A DNA stretch of 64,000 nucleotides, taken from Sambucus nigra (Eukaryota; Streptophyta; Magnoliopsida; Dipsacales; Adoxaceae). A program made the position numbers and the translations under genes. The DNA is taken from assembly GCA_949130495.1 (NCBI GenBank), contig OX422221.1:157761241-157825240 (forward strand), in the 5' to 3' direction. Positions 46,772 through 57,101 of this stretch are shown here, piece by piece. The notes beneath the pieces are model-generated. The model was not told the DNA's origin, did not search any database, and saw only the letters and a list, made by a program, of their open reading frames with translations. The first letter of the stretch is position 1. Every line of letters starts with the position of its first letter.

Positions 46772-48251
46772 TGTGACACCCCGCCTAATAAAATATCGGG
46801 TGATCAATCCTATACCAGATTAAAATAGGAATCTCATATGGTTCATTCTTAGCATCGCTGTCAAAAACCAATTTAATTACTAATAACTTATTAGGCCGGC
46901 ATCAAAATTTTATATTGACTAATCTTTTTAACCAAACTAACTAAATGAAACATTCACATAGTTTATATACAAGATGCTGAAATGAAATAAAATAACCGAA
47001 CATTCGGTCCAACAATATAACCAAATTGAATGCCGCACTAAAAGGCGGTAAAAGAATAAATAAATACAATTGGGCTATCGGCCCATATATTACTACAATG
47101 CCTTTTATCTAGATCACAAGGACATAAGCATCTAAAATAAACCTGCTTGCATCCACAGCTGCTGTAGAAAACGTCTGACTCAAAAGAATCATCATCCAGA
47201 CATCCCTGTGTCTGGACATCTAATATATATAACTATATAGCAAGAGAGGGAAAAAATAGAGAAACGAGCCAGAGCCAGAGCCAGAGCCCGAGTTTTGAAA
47301 ATATTTAGCAAGTGCATCAAATGCCATATTTTGAATTATGAAATCTCTCATATTTAAACTGGTATCTCACTCTCTTGAGATACACCTCACCACTCTTCTA
47401 ATAGTGCACACCTATCATATACCTTTTAAACAACCTAGTTAAGCTACCCTGCCTAACTAATCTCTTACACCCATCTTCTAAATCCTCATAACTATCACTA
47501 CCCAACGTGATATAATATAAGTTACACTATAAGCTATTACTTAAACTTTGTTGATATAATCATCCATGTGATATATATATATAGTCCTTGTTTCCATATG
47601 AAACTATACCATTCATATATCTTAACTTTCACAAGTTTAAAATACCATTTTTACTTTAACATATAATATCCCTTATTATAAATGGTTCTCGATTGAACCT
47701 ACAATTCACATTATTATTACCCCGGATATAAAACTATCGGAAGAAGAATAACATCTTATTCATTTTGCACTTTAAACCTTTCAAGGTTATCTGATATCTC
47801 ATATTCATATTCAAGAAATATAGTATAAACAACAAGTATATTTATACCTATTTTACAATCATAAGTATAATAACCATCCCACCGAGTTATAAATCTAGGA
47901 TGCAGTCTCAAAGTGCCAATCCTCATCCGGGTTTGCTCATGTGACCCCGGTACCAAGCCAGACTCATTCATGGTCATGGTAAAAATACTAAACGGCGGAG
48001 GCGGTCATATTCCATCCTGAAAGTGTGATAAAAATATCGCACCCATATGCGGGACGATATGACCCGGGGATATACTCACCCTACTCCGTAAGCCAGGGTT
48101 TTCATCCACATCGCGCAACCTCCCTGGATAACACTATATATATATAGTCTGATTGTCCATCCCCGTGCCCATGGAACCGGCCTCTAAAATAAATATATAC
48201 CAATCATACACATATATATTTATTTTCATATCATCTCATATATATACATAC

Positions 48252-48832
48252 TGTAACAACTCCCGTATGTATAATATATATTATTGATACCGAATTTAGT
48301 CTGCTGACATAGACCAATCATTTGAAGACACGTGTCAATCTATGTGGAAAATACAAATACTTTCAATGAACAACATACTATCATCGAGCTACTCTGGGCT
48401 CCGAGCAACTCATGAGAAACGAGCAACTTAAGCGTACCGAGCAACTCAGGCCCCCCGAGCAACTTAAGCATATCGAGAAACTCAGGCGGTCTGAGCTACT
48501 TAGCGTGCAGAGCATTCAAATCAAGAGAATCAAAAGACAGCTACGCATTAAATGCGCATTATTATCGTACAGATGCATATGTCTACTAGATAACAACGCA
48601 TTGTCCTTTCATATGTACAACCTCAAGGCTATAAATACATTGTAACCTACTCATAAGAAGGGGACTATGGATCTCTTGGTAAACTGATTATCGAGATTTC
48701 AAATAAACAGTCAACAATACAAACACAGTGGACATAGGCCATTTTCATCAGGCTGAACCACTTTAAAAATCCTTTGTCTTATTAATTTATTTATCTATGA
48801 TTGATTAATTAGAGATAATCTAGTATTTTACA
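48252..48832 (+). mobile_element. Small solo-LTR-like insertion (copia type), ends approximate
   Basis: It starts TGTAACAACTCCCG and ends TATTTTACA. Near the right end it has CAGTGGACATAGGCCATTTT and GGCTGAACCACTTTAAAA, a pattern common at the 3' end of plant copia LTRs. CTATAAATAC at 48629 is a likely TATA box. ACATA occurs just outside both ends but is offset by one and three bases, so the target duplication is not secure. Confidence 0.6.
48385..48508 (+). repeat. 18-bp minisatellite, seven copies
   Basis: Units starting CGAGCAACTYA begin at 48385, 48402, 48420, 48438, 48456, 48474 and 48492, so the period is 17-18 bp. Alternate units are more alike (CTTAAGC versus CTCAGGC). It lies 140 bp upstream of the putative TATA box of the small LTR. 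Confidence 0.9.
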
Positions 48833-49599
48833 TCAACATATATCATCCCTCCATATGCTCTGGCTATAATTGCCGAACTCTTATAGCGATAGCCAATATC
48901 CCGAATGTTCCCATTCATAATAGTATAAGTATTCACACACTTAACATACTAAACCCATAAGTATTCTCTTACTTAAAATATAACTCACACCTTAATCACT
49001 TTTAAGGATTATAATATAAACCAGAATATACCAATTCGTAATAACTAAATAAGTATACTACCAACTTATCTTAATTCCATAGGTATCGCATTACCTATAA
49101 TAATAGTACTCAGTCGACGCACCGGATAGCCGCTCAAGCATCTCTAGCCCATATCCTAAATTCCATCATACTCGCATCCTATGATATACTTAAAAATATT
49201 GTCGGTATATAAATATATTTTTGACGCGCATAATTATATATATAATCGCTCGTCGAAATACTACCCCGAGTGTTACTCGTCCCGAACACCCCTAAATTAG
49301 TAAGTCCTAGATTTTTTTATTTCAACTAACCTATGGTATACATCTCACTCAAATAAAAATCTAGTCACACTATTTTTAAGAAACTCAAATGTTTAACTCC
49401 ACAATTTTATTTTCCTCAAAACTATACATTAAGTGCCACATAATTTTGCACCATCCTAGGACAAATTAACTCCCTTAAATGGTTAGGTATAAATTCCCAT
49501 AGTTGGATATTTATTTCCTCAAATAAATAGGCTAGAAATAATTATTTAAGGAATTTCTCCCATTTAAACAAAACAAGCCAAAACTATCAAAAATTCTGT

Positions 49600-49645
49600 A
49601 GGGTAGATCGATCGACCCTTGGTTGTCGATCGATCGATCGAACAA
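49600..49645. promoter_or_regulatory. TCGATCGA palindrome cluster
   Basis: GGGTAGATCGATCGACCC (49601-49618), a near-palindrome, and a 16-base TCGA-step run TCGATCGATCGATCGA (49626-49641) occur about 0.95 kb inside the LTR. This is near the relative position of the TTCGAACGA clusters in the related LTRs. Confidence 0.6.
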
Positions 49646-50592
49646 GGCCTTGTCTTCTCCGAGACTCTGTTTTGGCCATTAACATACCCCAAGCCTTTTA
49701 TCTTATCTACCATCATCATCCAACCTCAACCAACAACATATTCACATATAAAAAGCTTTCTAATCATACTAGAACCAATAACCAACAACCAATTTCAATT
49801 AATTCCTAAGTTTCTCAAATCTAATACTATCCGAGTTTTATCCATTCGAACTTTCGAAACACCCGTTTTATTCAAGAAAACCCAACTCAAAAATATTTAT
49901 AGTTTATCACTACCAACTATAATATGAGATACACACTCAAAAGAATAAAGCAAGTAAACATTTGCCTCGTGGATAAAATCTGACGACCTCGAGTCGAATC
50001 CTGCGGAGTCTGGCCTGAAATCCCCTTTCTTCCTTCCTCTCTTCTCTTCTCCCTTTTCTCTCTCCTAGGGCTGAAATTTGAGAGAAATGAGGGTTATAAG
50101 GGTTTATAAGGCCTATCCCTTAATAACTTCAAAATTGACTCGTATACTCAAATGCGAGTCCCTACTAGTCCAAAAATCCTCGAAACCTAAACACTACCCT
50201 GGATACTCTATTCTGACTGTCTTGGCCATTTTGAAACCAACCGTTCACTCGAAATCTCCATCCGAGTAACTTAACTAAAATTCACTAATTAATACCAGCA
50301 CATCTCAATACGCGTGTTTTCCAAATAAAATATTATCCTTTGTCGATTTCCTTAACCGAGATATAATAAAATAATCCAACTCATATACTTAGTCCCGTAA
50401 GAAAATATAACCCGTGTAAATATTAATCCGACGCCAGTAAACTAATATTTACTATTCACTTTAAATTCTCAATTATTAGATTACACTCATAAATTCCAAA
50501 ATTGCTATTCACATAAATTTCCCTTAATTACCAAATTATGGCCACTTATGCAATTTAAATAATCCTATAAAAGTACGGGGTATTACAGGGTA

Positions 50593-51755
50593 GACCATAA
50601 CGCCTCCCTTCATGGTGTCAGATATGGCAAACCACCTTTGACCAGTTTCCACAACCAACATCCTGGCCACTACCTTCTTCCACAACCACTTTATGTAGTC
50701 CCTAGAGATATGCCAGACTCGCCCAGTAAACTGAGAAGGAAGGGTCGACGGACGAAGATTCTCCCATAAAGAACTAAGACGCATGCGCATACGCTGTGTC
50801 AGGTCCTCCACAGGAAATAAGTTTGGTGTCTGCGGTGGCACAATTTGCTCCCAACCATATTGGCGCAACATCTGCTAGGGAAAGTAGAAAGAGGTATGTC
50901 CAAGGCCAACTAGTCAGACATACTGGTACTCTCCAAGCTCCATAATGGGCAGCAACTCCCCCACCAAGGCACAGACCAGCGTAGGCCTCGAGCCCCGTGC
51001 TCTACATACCAATTCTCCCAACTCTCAATGTCCGGGCCTAAGCTAATGTAATACTGCGAGAAGAAGTTTGGAACTACCGGTAAGGGATACTCAGGTGGGA
51101 TCGCCATACAAAACCTCTCTGACCGCCACATAAATAACATTACAGGGCTACCCCTAACAAAGTCAGAACGACCCTCCCGCCAGGCATCCAGGCGATTCAA
51201 GGTCTGTACCAATATCATCGCCGCAGGATTGTGACGGTACGACATCCAAGAAAAAACAACCACCAGTTGGGCGTCCACCAGCGTCTCCCTGGTCACTAAC
51301 ATAACTTTTGAAACAATTCCTAGGATGACGGCCCTGGCATATCCAACATCACCCACGTCCTGCGAGTGCACAGACTACATCATCGCTGAAAGGGAAATTA
51401 TTCCCCCCATAACCAATGGCCTGGCTGCCGAAGGCGAAATATGAAGAAATCCATCCAGTAATTCCCTAGGAGAACGAAAAAACTCAGGTGGCACCACGAT
51501 AACGCTGGGATTTATCCCCAATATGGCAGAAAATTCCCTGTAGGTAGGACAAATCTCATCCAACCCGAAGCGAAAGACAAAATCCTTTGGATACCAAAAC
51601 TCGACAACCTCCATCAGTATGTTCCACTCAATGGGCCGGTTACGCCACAAAGAGACTCACCGCATGTGAAAGGCGTCATAATCAACATTGTAAGAACAGA
51701 TTGCTTCCAAGGCTTCAAGGTAATTGGCAAACTCAATGCTACCCGGGAGAGCCAT
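50593..51755 (-). pseudogene. Antisense DUF7745-like pseudogene in the Tat element
   Basis: The ATG at 51755 starts MALPGSIEFANYLEALEAIC. After a TGA near 51660 the same frame continues WRNRPIEWNILMEVVEFWYP and KDFVFRFGLDEICPTYREFS (W-x-P...FRFG..E.CPT..EF), a pattern I associate with the plant DUF7745 family. After a TAG at 51375 it reads AVILGIVSKVMLVTRETLVD through MSD at 50910. A frameshifted end (50871-50588) holds LRQYGWEQIVPP and DYIKWLWKK before the solo LTR. It lies antisense to pol. A TATA box stands 87 bp upstream. Function unknown; host-derived extra ORFs are reported in Tat elements. The family name is from memory of the pattern. Confidence 0.65.
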
Positions 51756-51841
51756 ATTGCAAAACCAAGAGATAGTAAGCAAGTAAGAATGTGGAAAAGA
51801 AAGAAAGTGAAAGTGTGAGGAGGAAAGCCCCATCCACACCC

Positions 51842-51850
51842 CCTTTTATA
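51842..51850 (-). promoter_or_regulatory. TATA box of the antisense DUF7745-like gene
   Basis: TATAAAAGG on the minus strand lies 87 bp before the ATG at 51755, a normal plant distance. It suggests that the antisense gene had its own promoter. Confidence 0.6.
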
Positions 51851-52274
51851 CTTGGAAACTCTCAAGCCAAGACAAGGAACCCTACAGAAATCGAAGAAAA
51901 ACTTGCCCCACCAAGTACCAAGCAATTGAAGAAAGTGCAACCAAAGCCTTGGATTGATTGGACTTGAATGACATGTCGATAAGCAGGACAGGGGTCATGC
52001 CGATCGGTAACCCCTTATTTTGGGAAATTTCCCTTTTTCCTCTTTTGTCAAAATAAAAAAACTCAATAAAATAATTGTTATCTTAAGGAAATTCCGAATT
52101 GATTTATACTTTTACTAATGTCATTTTGATAAAATTATTTTCAAGTCAATCTTCAAAAGTCTTTTTATGGTCGCAGTAGCAATGTAAAAAGAGCATGTGT
52201 ATTAATCACTAAACTACGAAAATTAACAAAAAAAAACTTTTTTTCATTTCATCGTTTGCATATATTTTGTTGTG
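51851..52274. other. Spacer between the two antisense genes, with TGTCGATA/CCGATCGG words
   Basis: No coding sequence. TGTCGATA (51974-51981) and CCGATCGG (52000-52007) repeat, on the plus strand and with the same 26-base spacing, the pair found just before the TATA box of the Tat LTR (34950, 34976). Confidence 0.6.
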
Positions 52275-54138
52275 TTACATTAACATTTTATAAGAAAAGC
52301 AGGAAAAAATAATGGGACTCAGCCTGAACCCAATCTCTCTCTCTCTCTCTCTCCAGGATCCCCCATCCATGCGGTGAGACGACGTTCCCCCACTTCCTGA
52401 GCTCGATCCCTCCCCAGACGAGGCAGATGACACCAAGCAAGAAGGGACCGAAACTGCCTCACGAATACGAGTAGTCACCGAGGATATCCAATCCCTGATG
52501 TCCTTCGACCAGGTGGTCGAAACACTGATATGCTGTAAGGAAGAATATAAAAGATCAAATCAGTCAAGCATGAAGAAAAGGAAATAAATCAAGGAAATCA
52601 AAAAAGACATATCGCAGGCCGAAGGACCTCCTCCGTCAGACCCAACTCCCCCGGGTCCATCGCATGAGGGCGATGCGGTAGACGCAATGATCCCCCATCA
52701 ACTCGCCAAAGGTTGTAACTAAGGGAATGCAACCGCACAAAAGAAGGCTCTGAAGGCATCGCCACTGACGTAGTCGCACCACCTGCGTTATGAGAAGACC
52801 CCACCTGCTGACTCGAGCCCGCCTTAGGGAGAGACATCACATCATAAATGATAAGGGGCATCATCCAACTCGAGACGAAGTCCAGATAATCATACATCAC
52901 CGCTATATTAGTATACATAGAGTATGGCTCTCCCATCATCGCAGCTACACGAGCATCATCAAATATCTGCCTCACGTGCCTCATGAATATAAGGAGACTC
53001 TCCAGCGGTACCGCAACCTCGTCCTCCACAATCTGAAGGACTACCTTTTCCCCAAGATAATAGGAGTAGTCGAACTCATGTGCAAGTAGGCGCTGCATTT
53101 GTGCATGTCCCCCAGTCACCCCGGTGTGCCGAATAGCCGTCCCCCAAGGATAAAAGGTCACCTGCAAATCCCTAGCAAAAGTGAAGGATCAGTATCAATA
53201 AAATGGCATCAAAGGAAAAGAACCGTCTCAAGGATAAAAGAATGCTTACCCGCTCGCTCGTCAGGCCATTCAAGACCTGACGCACTGCCTCCAGAGAAAT
53301 GTTCTTCTTCGATTATCGGTTAGACCCCCGCCATCAAAATATTCGAAAAAAGTCCCCAACGTAGTCATCTTGCAATGAAATTAGTTAGGTGCTCAACCCA
53401 ATCACCTCGTAGTTACACGTCTACAGAGGATAAGGATCAACATTCAAGAAATAAAAAAGAAGTGCATGAATGGAAAATGCGAATGCATAAAGGAAAATGA
53501 GCAAAATAAAGAATACCTCGAGAAGATACGTAGCCCCAGTAAAAGTCAGCCGGCAACGCCGACTGAATGCATCTAAATAATAGTAAAGGGTCGCCAAAAG
53601 TCAGGATCCCCCCGTCATAGAAGCGAATGCTCGAAAACACCCTTAGAAATGGAAAATAACACAAATGGACGACGTCGCCACTCGTCAACACCAGAAAAAC
53701 CCCTAACACCAGCAAGATAAATAGACAGGCCATCAGACAAACCCGCTGCTCGTCGTTCTCGTCAACCCTCCTCCTTAGCAAAAGCTCCCTCAAAGAAGAA
53801 AAGCAGAGGGAATATCTAGAAACTACCCTCTCCACGTCACCAAGAGCCGCCGTCACTGCCTCCGGCGTCACCCGCAGTATCCTATCCACCTTAATCTGGG
53901 CACCCTCGCAATCTAGCCCTAGCAACTGGTGAACATCAATGGGAGTAACCGTCATCTCTCCGAAGCCAAAATGGAAGGTGTGGGTAGTGTCTCACCACCT
54001 CTCTCCCAAAGCACATAGAACTAAAGTGGAGCGGGGCGTCTCATCCAAAGGCGACGCTAGCCTACCAAAACCCCCAGAGGACACCACCCGATGTACCACA
54101 ACTGGAAAATGCTCCCAAATGTCCTTGAACCCTGTCAT
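52275..54138 (-). pseudogene. Antisense plant mobile domain (PMD) pseudogene in the Tat element
   Basis: The ATG at 54138 starts MTGFKDIWEHFPVVVHRVVS and reaches LCALGERW before a TGA at 53992-53994, which replaces one of the usual WW residues. The frame continues DTTHTFHFGFGEMTVTPIDV and HQLLGLDCEG, the defining PMD (PF10536) core, to 53437. A GAG-GTATT site near 53515 and TTTGCAG near 53161 could bound an intron. The next exon (about 53160-52600) has VTFYPWGTAIRH and FDYSYYLGEKVV. A short C-terminal exon (52478-52340) is Ser/Gly-rich and runs into a CT microsatellite (52331-52353). The right-hand Tekay-like element inserted only 5 bp before the ATG. Exon structure is inference. Confidence 0.75.
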
Positions 54139-54143
54139 ATCAC

Positions 54144-57059
54144 TGTGACACCCCGACTAATTAAATACCGGGTAGCTACTCCTTTATTAAATTAATTCAA
54201 AATGCCAAGTTGGTTCAGTTAATAGCATCACTGTCGAAAACATTTTAATAATTATTAACCACCTAGTATTTAAAAGTAAGTGCCAAATTTAAGTTAAGTC
54301 TGATTAACATGCAGTAAAAGAATAATGAAAGAATAATAACCATTCACTATAATGAAGTAATGAATAACCAACAACATAAATATAAATTCGGAGGAAAACT
54401 CCTCACAACAATCCCACAACTAAAAATAATATTACAAGTCTGAATCCTGAATAATTACATGCCAAAGGTCTGAATAACTGAAATAAATGAAATGTCTCTA
54501 AAAGAAATGGGCGACATGCCCTACAACTGATAACTGATGAATATCGAGTCAAGATAGATGAAGCATCTACAAGCAAAGTCCTGTAACTTCCACAAACAGC
54601 TACAGCTCGTCACCTGAATGAGAATCCTATGCATGGTGTCCTTGTGGCTGGGCACCTAAAATGGTTTTTACAAAAATAGATTTGAAAGCAAATGGGTCAG
54701 AGCCCGAAAGTGGAAATCATTTTAAAAACATCAAGTGTTTTAATAACATTAAAACATTAAATGCAAAATACATGTTAGGACGTGCACTCACATGAAATTC
54801 TCACCTCTCGACTACATGTGCACTCCTAACGCACCGTACCCATCTATAAGACATCCATATCTAACCAAACCGTAATAAGTTCTACCCCTTACTACTCGAT
54901 TCCCATAATACATTCTATCGTTATCAGATAAATAGAGGGCTTTACTTAAACTCAGATTCCCAATATGTAATACATTTCACTATCGGTTAGCCCGTTACGT
55001 TTTCTCAAAACAATACCATAATTTTTCACAATATTAACATGAAAGTTCCCATTAATTAAATGTATATTATTCCCATCATAAATATACAATAGAATACAAG
55101 CACCCCGAGACTAAGCTGCGGTGCACACATACTCTGCTATCCATCCCGGTACATCACGTACATAAGGATCACGCATTCCGAATCTCTCAGGAATCGTTCA
55201 GATAACAACATCACAAATAATGGAGGCGAACACAGTCACATCACATGGGTCACGCACATACCTGCGCTCCCACGATCAGCAGACTTATTAACATCCCAAT
55301 AAGTCCTTCTCTGACCTATGTTCATCGAGGTAACCAGTCTAAATCCGGGCAACACAAGGATTAAAAGGCCCTAAGCGAACGCAAACCTCCCGTGATAGCA
55401 AGTATGGTAGGTATGTCATACACATAAAATCAATACATATACTAAGTATGCACACATCTTAGTAATCACCATAATATATTGGTACATATCTCTTCTCGTA
55501 CTGACATATAATACTACACCATTTATATGTTCCCGGTTAATATAATTAATTAGGCCGTCAATAGTTCTCGCACATCGTAATAGATTCTCACGTCCTAATT
55601 CCTATATTCCCTTAGGTTCAAACTACACTTCTAGGTTTGACTCCTCATTATATCCCAAATATATCAATTTATCATCAAGGGAAAGCTATCTCTACCTACA
55701 CACAAGGTTACGGGGCACTCGGGATCAAAACAGGCTAAAAAGCCTAAACTGTCCACTCGTTCGAAGTCTCGTTCGAACGAGGCTGTTCGAACGAGAGTTC
55801 GTTCGAACGAACTGGCCTATCTAACGAGGTCTCGTTCGAACGAGGTTATCGAACAAACTTCACCCTCGTTAGAAGTCAATGGTCAACTCGTTAGAAGCTC
55901 GTTCGAACGAGTTCGTTCGAACGACCTGGGCAGGTCTTCTAACGAGCGACCAGATTCGAGCCCAGATTTCTTATTTTCGTTTTTCCCATCTTTCTACACC
56001 TCAAATCTCATCCAAACATTACTCCAACGATTGTTTAAGGTTCCTAATCGTCCCTAAACATCCTTAGGTCACATATTAACATGTTTGGGGGTGTTAATTC
56101 ATCCTAACATCATTCAAATATCAAATCTCTACATATTTTTCCCCAATTTCAAACACATGAACCCTAGAATTTATAAATCATCTAGAAGTCTAATTAAATT
56201 CGTTTTTGGTTTCATACTAATTGTAATATCAGCAGAATAATCATCAACTACAAATCTACATGCAATTTCCTCATCAAGAATGTAATTTCTATTTCCAATT
56301 TAATGGGTTTTTCATTAACTCCCAAGAACAAATCAGATTTTTATCAATTCCTACACATGGAAGAAACATTCTCTATAAAAACGAAATTAAATCACTTGCC
56401 TTATAGGAATCTCTGATTTGATGACGAATTTGATGAAGTAATCCCACTCTCTCTGCAGAATCCTTCTATCTCTCCCTCTACAAGCTCTTCTCTAATGGTG
56501 GCTATGGAGGCTAGGGTTTTGTCTTAGGAACTTTTGGGTTTTCTCCTAGTAACCCCCGTAGCCCTCTAATCAGATAATGGCTGGTAATGGGTTAGTGGGT
56601 GTTTTAATTTTCCATTTAAAATTCCTAAAATTCGTTAATCAAAAATCCCATAATTCTAAAATTACCAAACTGCCCTTAAACGTTGCCGGTATGGCCAAAA
56701 ATACCCCGGGACCCAAACCAAACCCCCGGCTAGTGTTTTCTGACTATTTCGACCCTTCCGGACGCGTTGGCGCACTCAAAACGACCATACGGTTAATAGA
56801 ACTAAAATTCACGTTTTAATTATCATATATAAACCTGACGCGACTGTCAGACGCGTCTAAACAAAATTTCCAAATTGCCGTATTTCAATCTCACGACAAA
56901 TTTCATAATTCAATATTCATATATAATCATATATGCACATATAATCAAATACCAACTCGCATCTCGCTAGTATTTTTAATCCGGATTAATTTCCAATTAA
57001 TACGCATATAATTTAATTAATCCCATACAATAAATATCACAAAAATACAGGGTGTTACA
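54144..57059 (-). repeat. 3' LTR of the young Tekay-like element
   Basis: The LTR is 2916 bp. On the minus strand it starts TGTAACACCCTGTATTTTTG at 57059 and ends GGTGTCACA at 54144. It contains the densest TTCGAA palindrome cluster of the window (55753-55948). No protein. Confidence 0.95.
55753..55948. promoter_or_regulatory. Dense TCGTTCGAACGA palindrome cluster
   Basis: Within 196 bp there are at least seven TTCGAA-related words, including CTCGTTCGAACGAG (twice or more) and GTTCGTTCGAACGAAC, plus the half-site variants CTCGTTAGAAG and CTAACGAG. It lies 1.1-1.3 kb inside the LTR. The same cluster at 63521-63717 in the other LTR is almost unchanged. Confidence 0.65.
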
Positions 57060-57073
57060 TACTTCCCCCTTAA
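57060..57073 (-). promoter_or_regulatory. Polypurine tract
   Basis: On the minus strand TTAAGGGGGAAGTA directly precedes the 3' LTR. Confidence 0.9.
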
Positions 57074-57101
57074 TAACTGAATTTCGTCCCGAAATTCGGA
57101 A

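Larger units (their letters stand above)
46772..50587 (-). mobile_element. Solo LTR of a Tekay-like family, 3816 bp
   Basis: It starts TGTGACACCCCGCC and ends GGGGTATTACA, flanked by the exact duplication GGGTA (46767-46771 and 50588-50592). The left 130 bases parallel the 3' ends of the two Tekay-like LTRs (GGTTCATTCTTAGCATCGCTGTC), so orientation is minus. No internal region remains. It carries TCGATCGA palindromes (49608-49641) where its relatives have TTCGAACGA, and a smaller LTR-like insertion (48252-48832). It sits in the antisense DUF7745-like gene of the Tat element. Confidence 0.9.
33954..54143 (+). mobile_element. Second Tat-like Ty3/gypsy element (3' end outside window)
   Basis: The parts in order are LTR, Tat primer site, ~1.4-kb leader, gag, DNG-type protease, RT, RNase H, second RNase H, integrase, then antisense pseudogenes. 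The dual RNase H and the DNG protease are hallmarks of the Tat lineage. It inserted into the gag of an older Tat; CACAC (33949-33953) would be one copy of its target duplication. It was later hit by a hAT (38122), a solo LTR (46772) and the right-hand Tekay-like element (54144), which hides its 3' LTR. Many stops show it is inactive. Confidence 0.88.

Noticed and set aside
48412..48645. 77-codon repeat protein
   Set aside because: The E-Q-L-K/R repeat comes from an 18-bp minisatellite in a non-coding LTR; there is no evidence of translation.
46772..50587. Full retrotransposon with two LTRs
   Set aside because: Only one LTR is present between the GGGTA copies, without primer site, purine tract or proteins, so it is a solo LTR.
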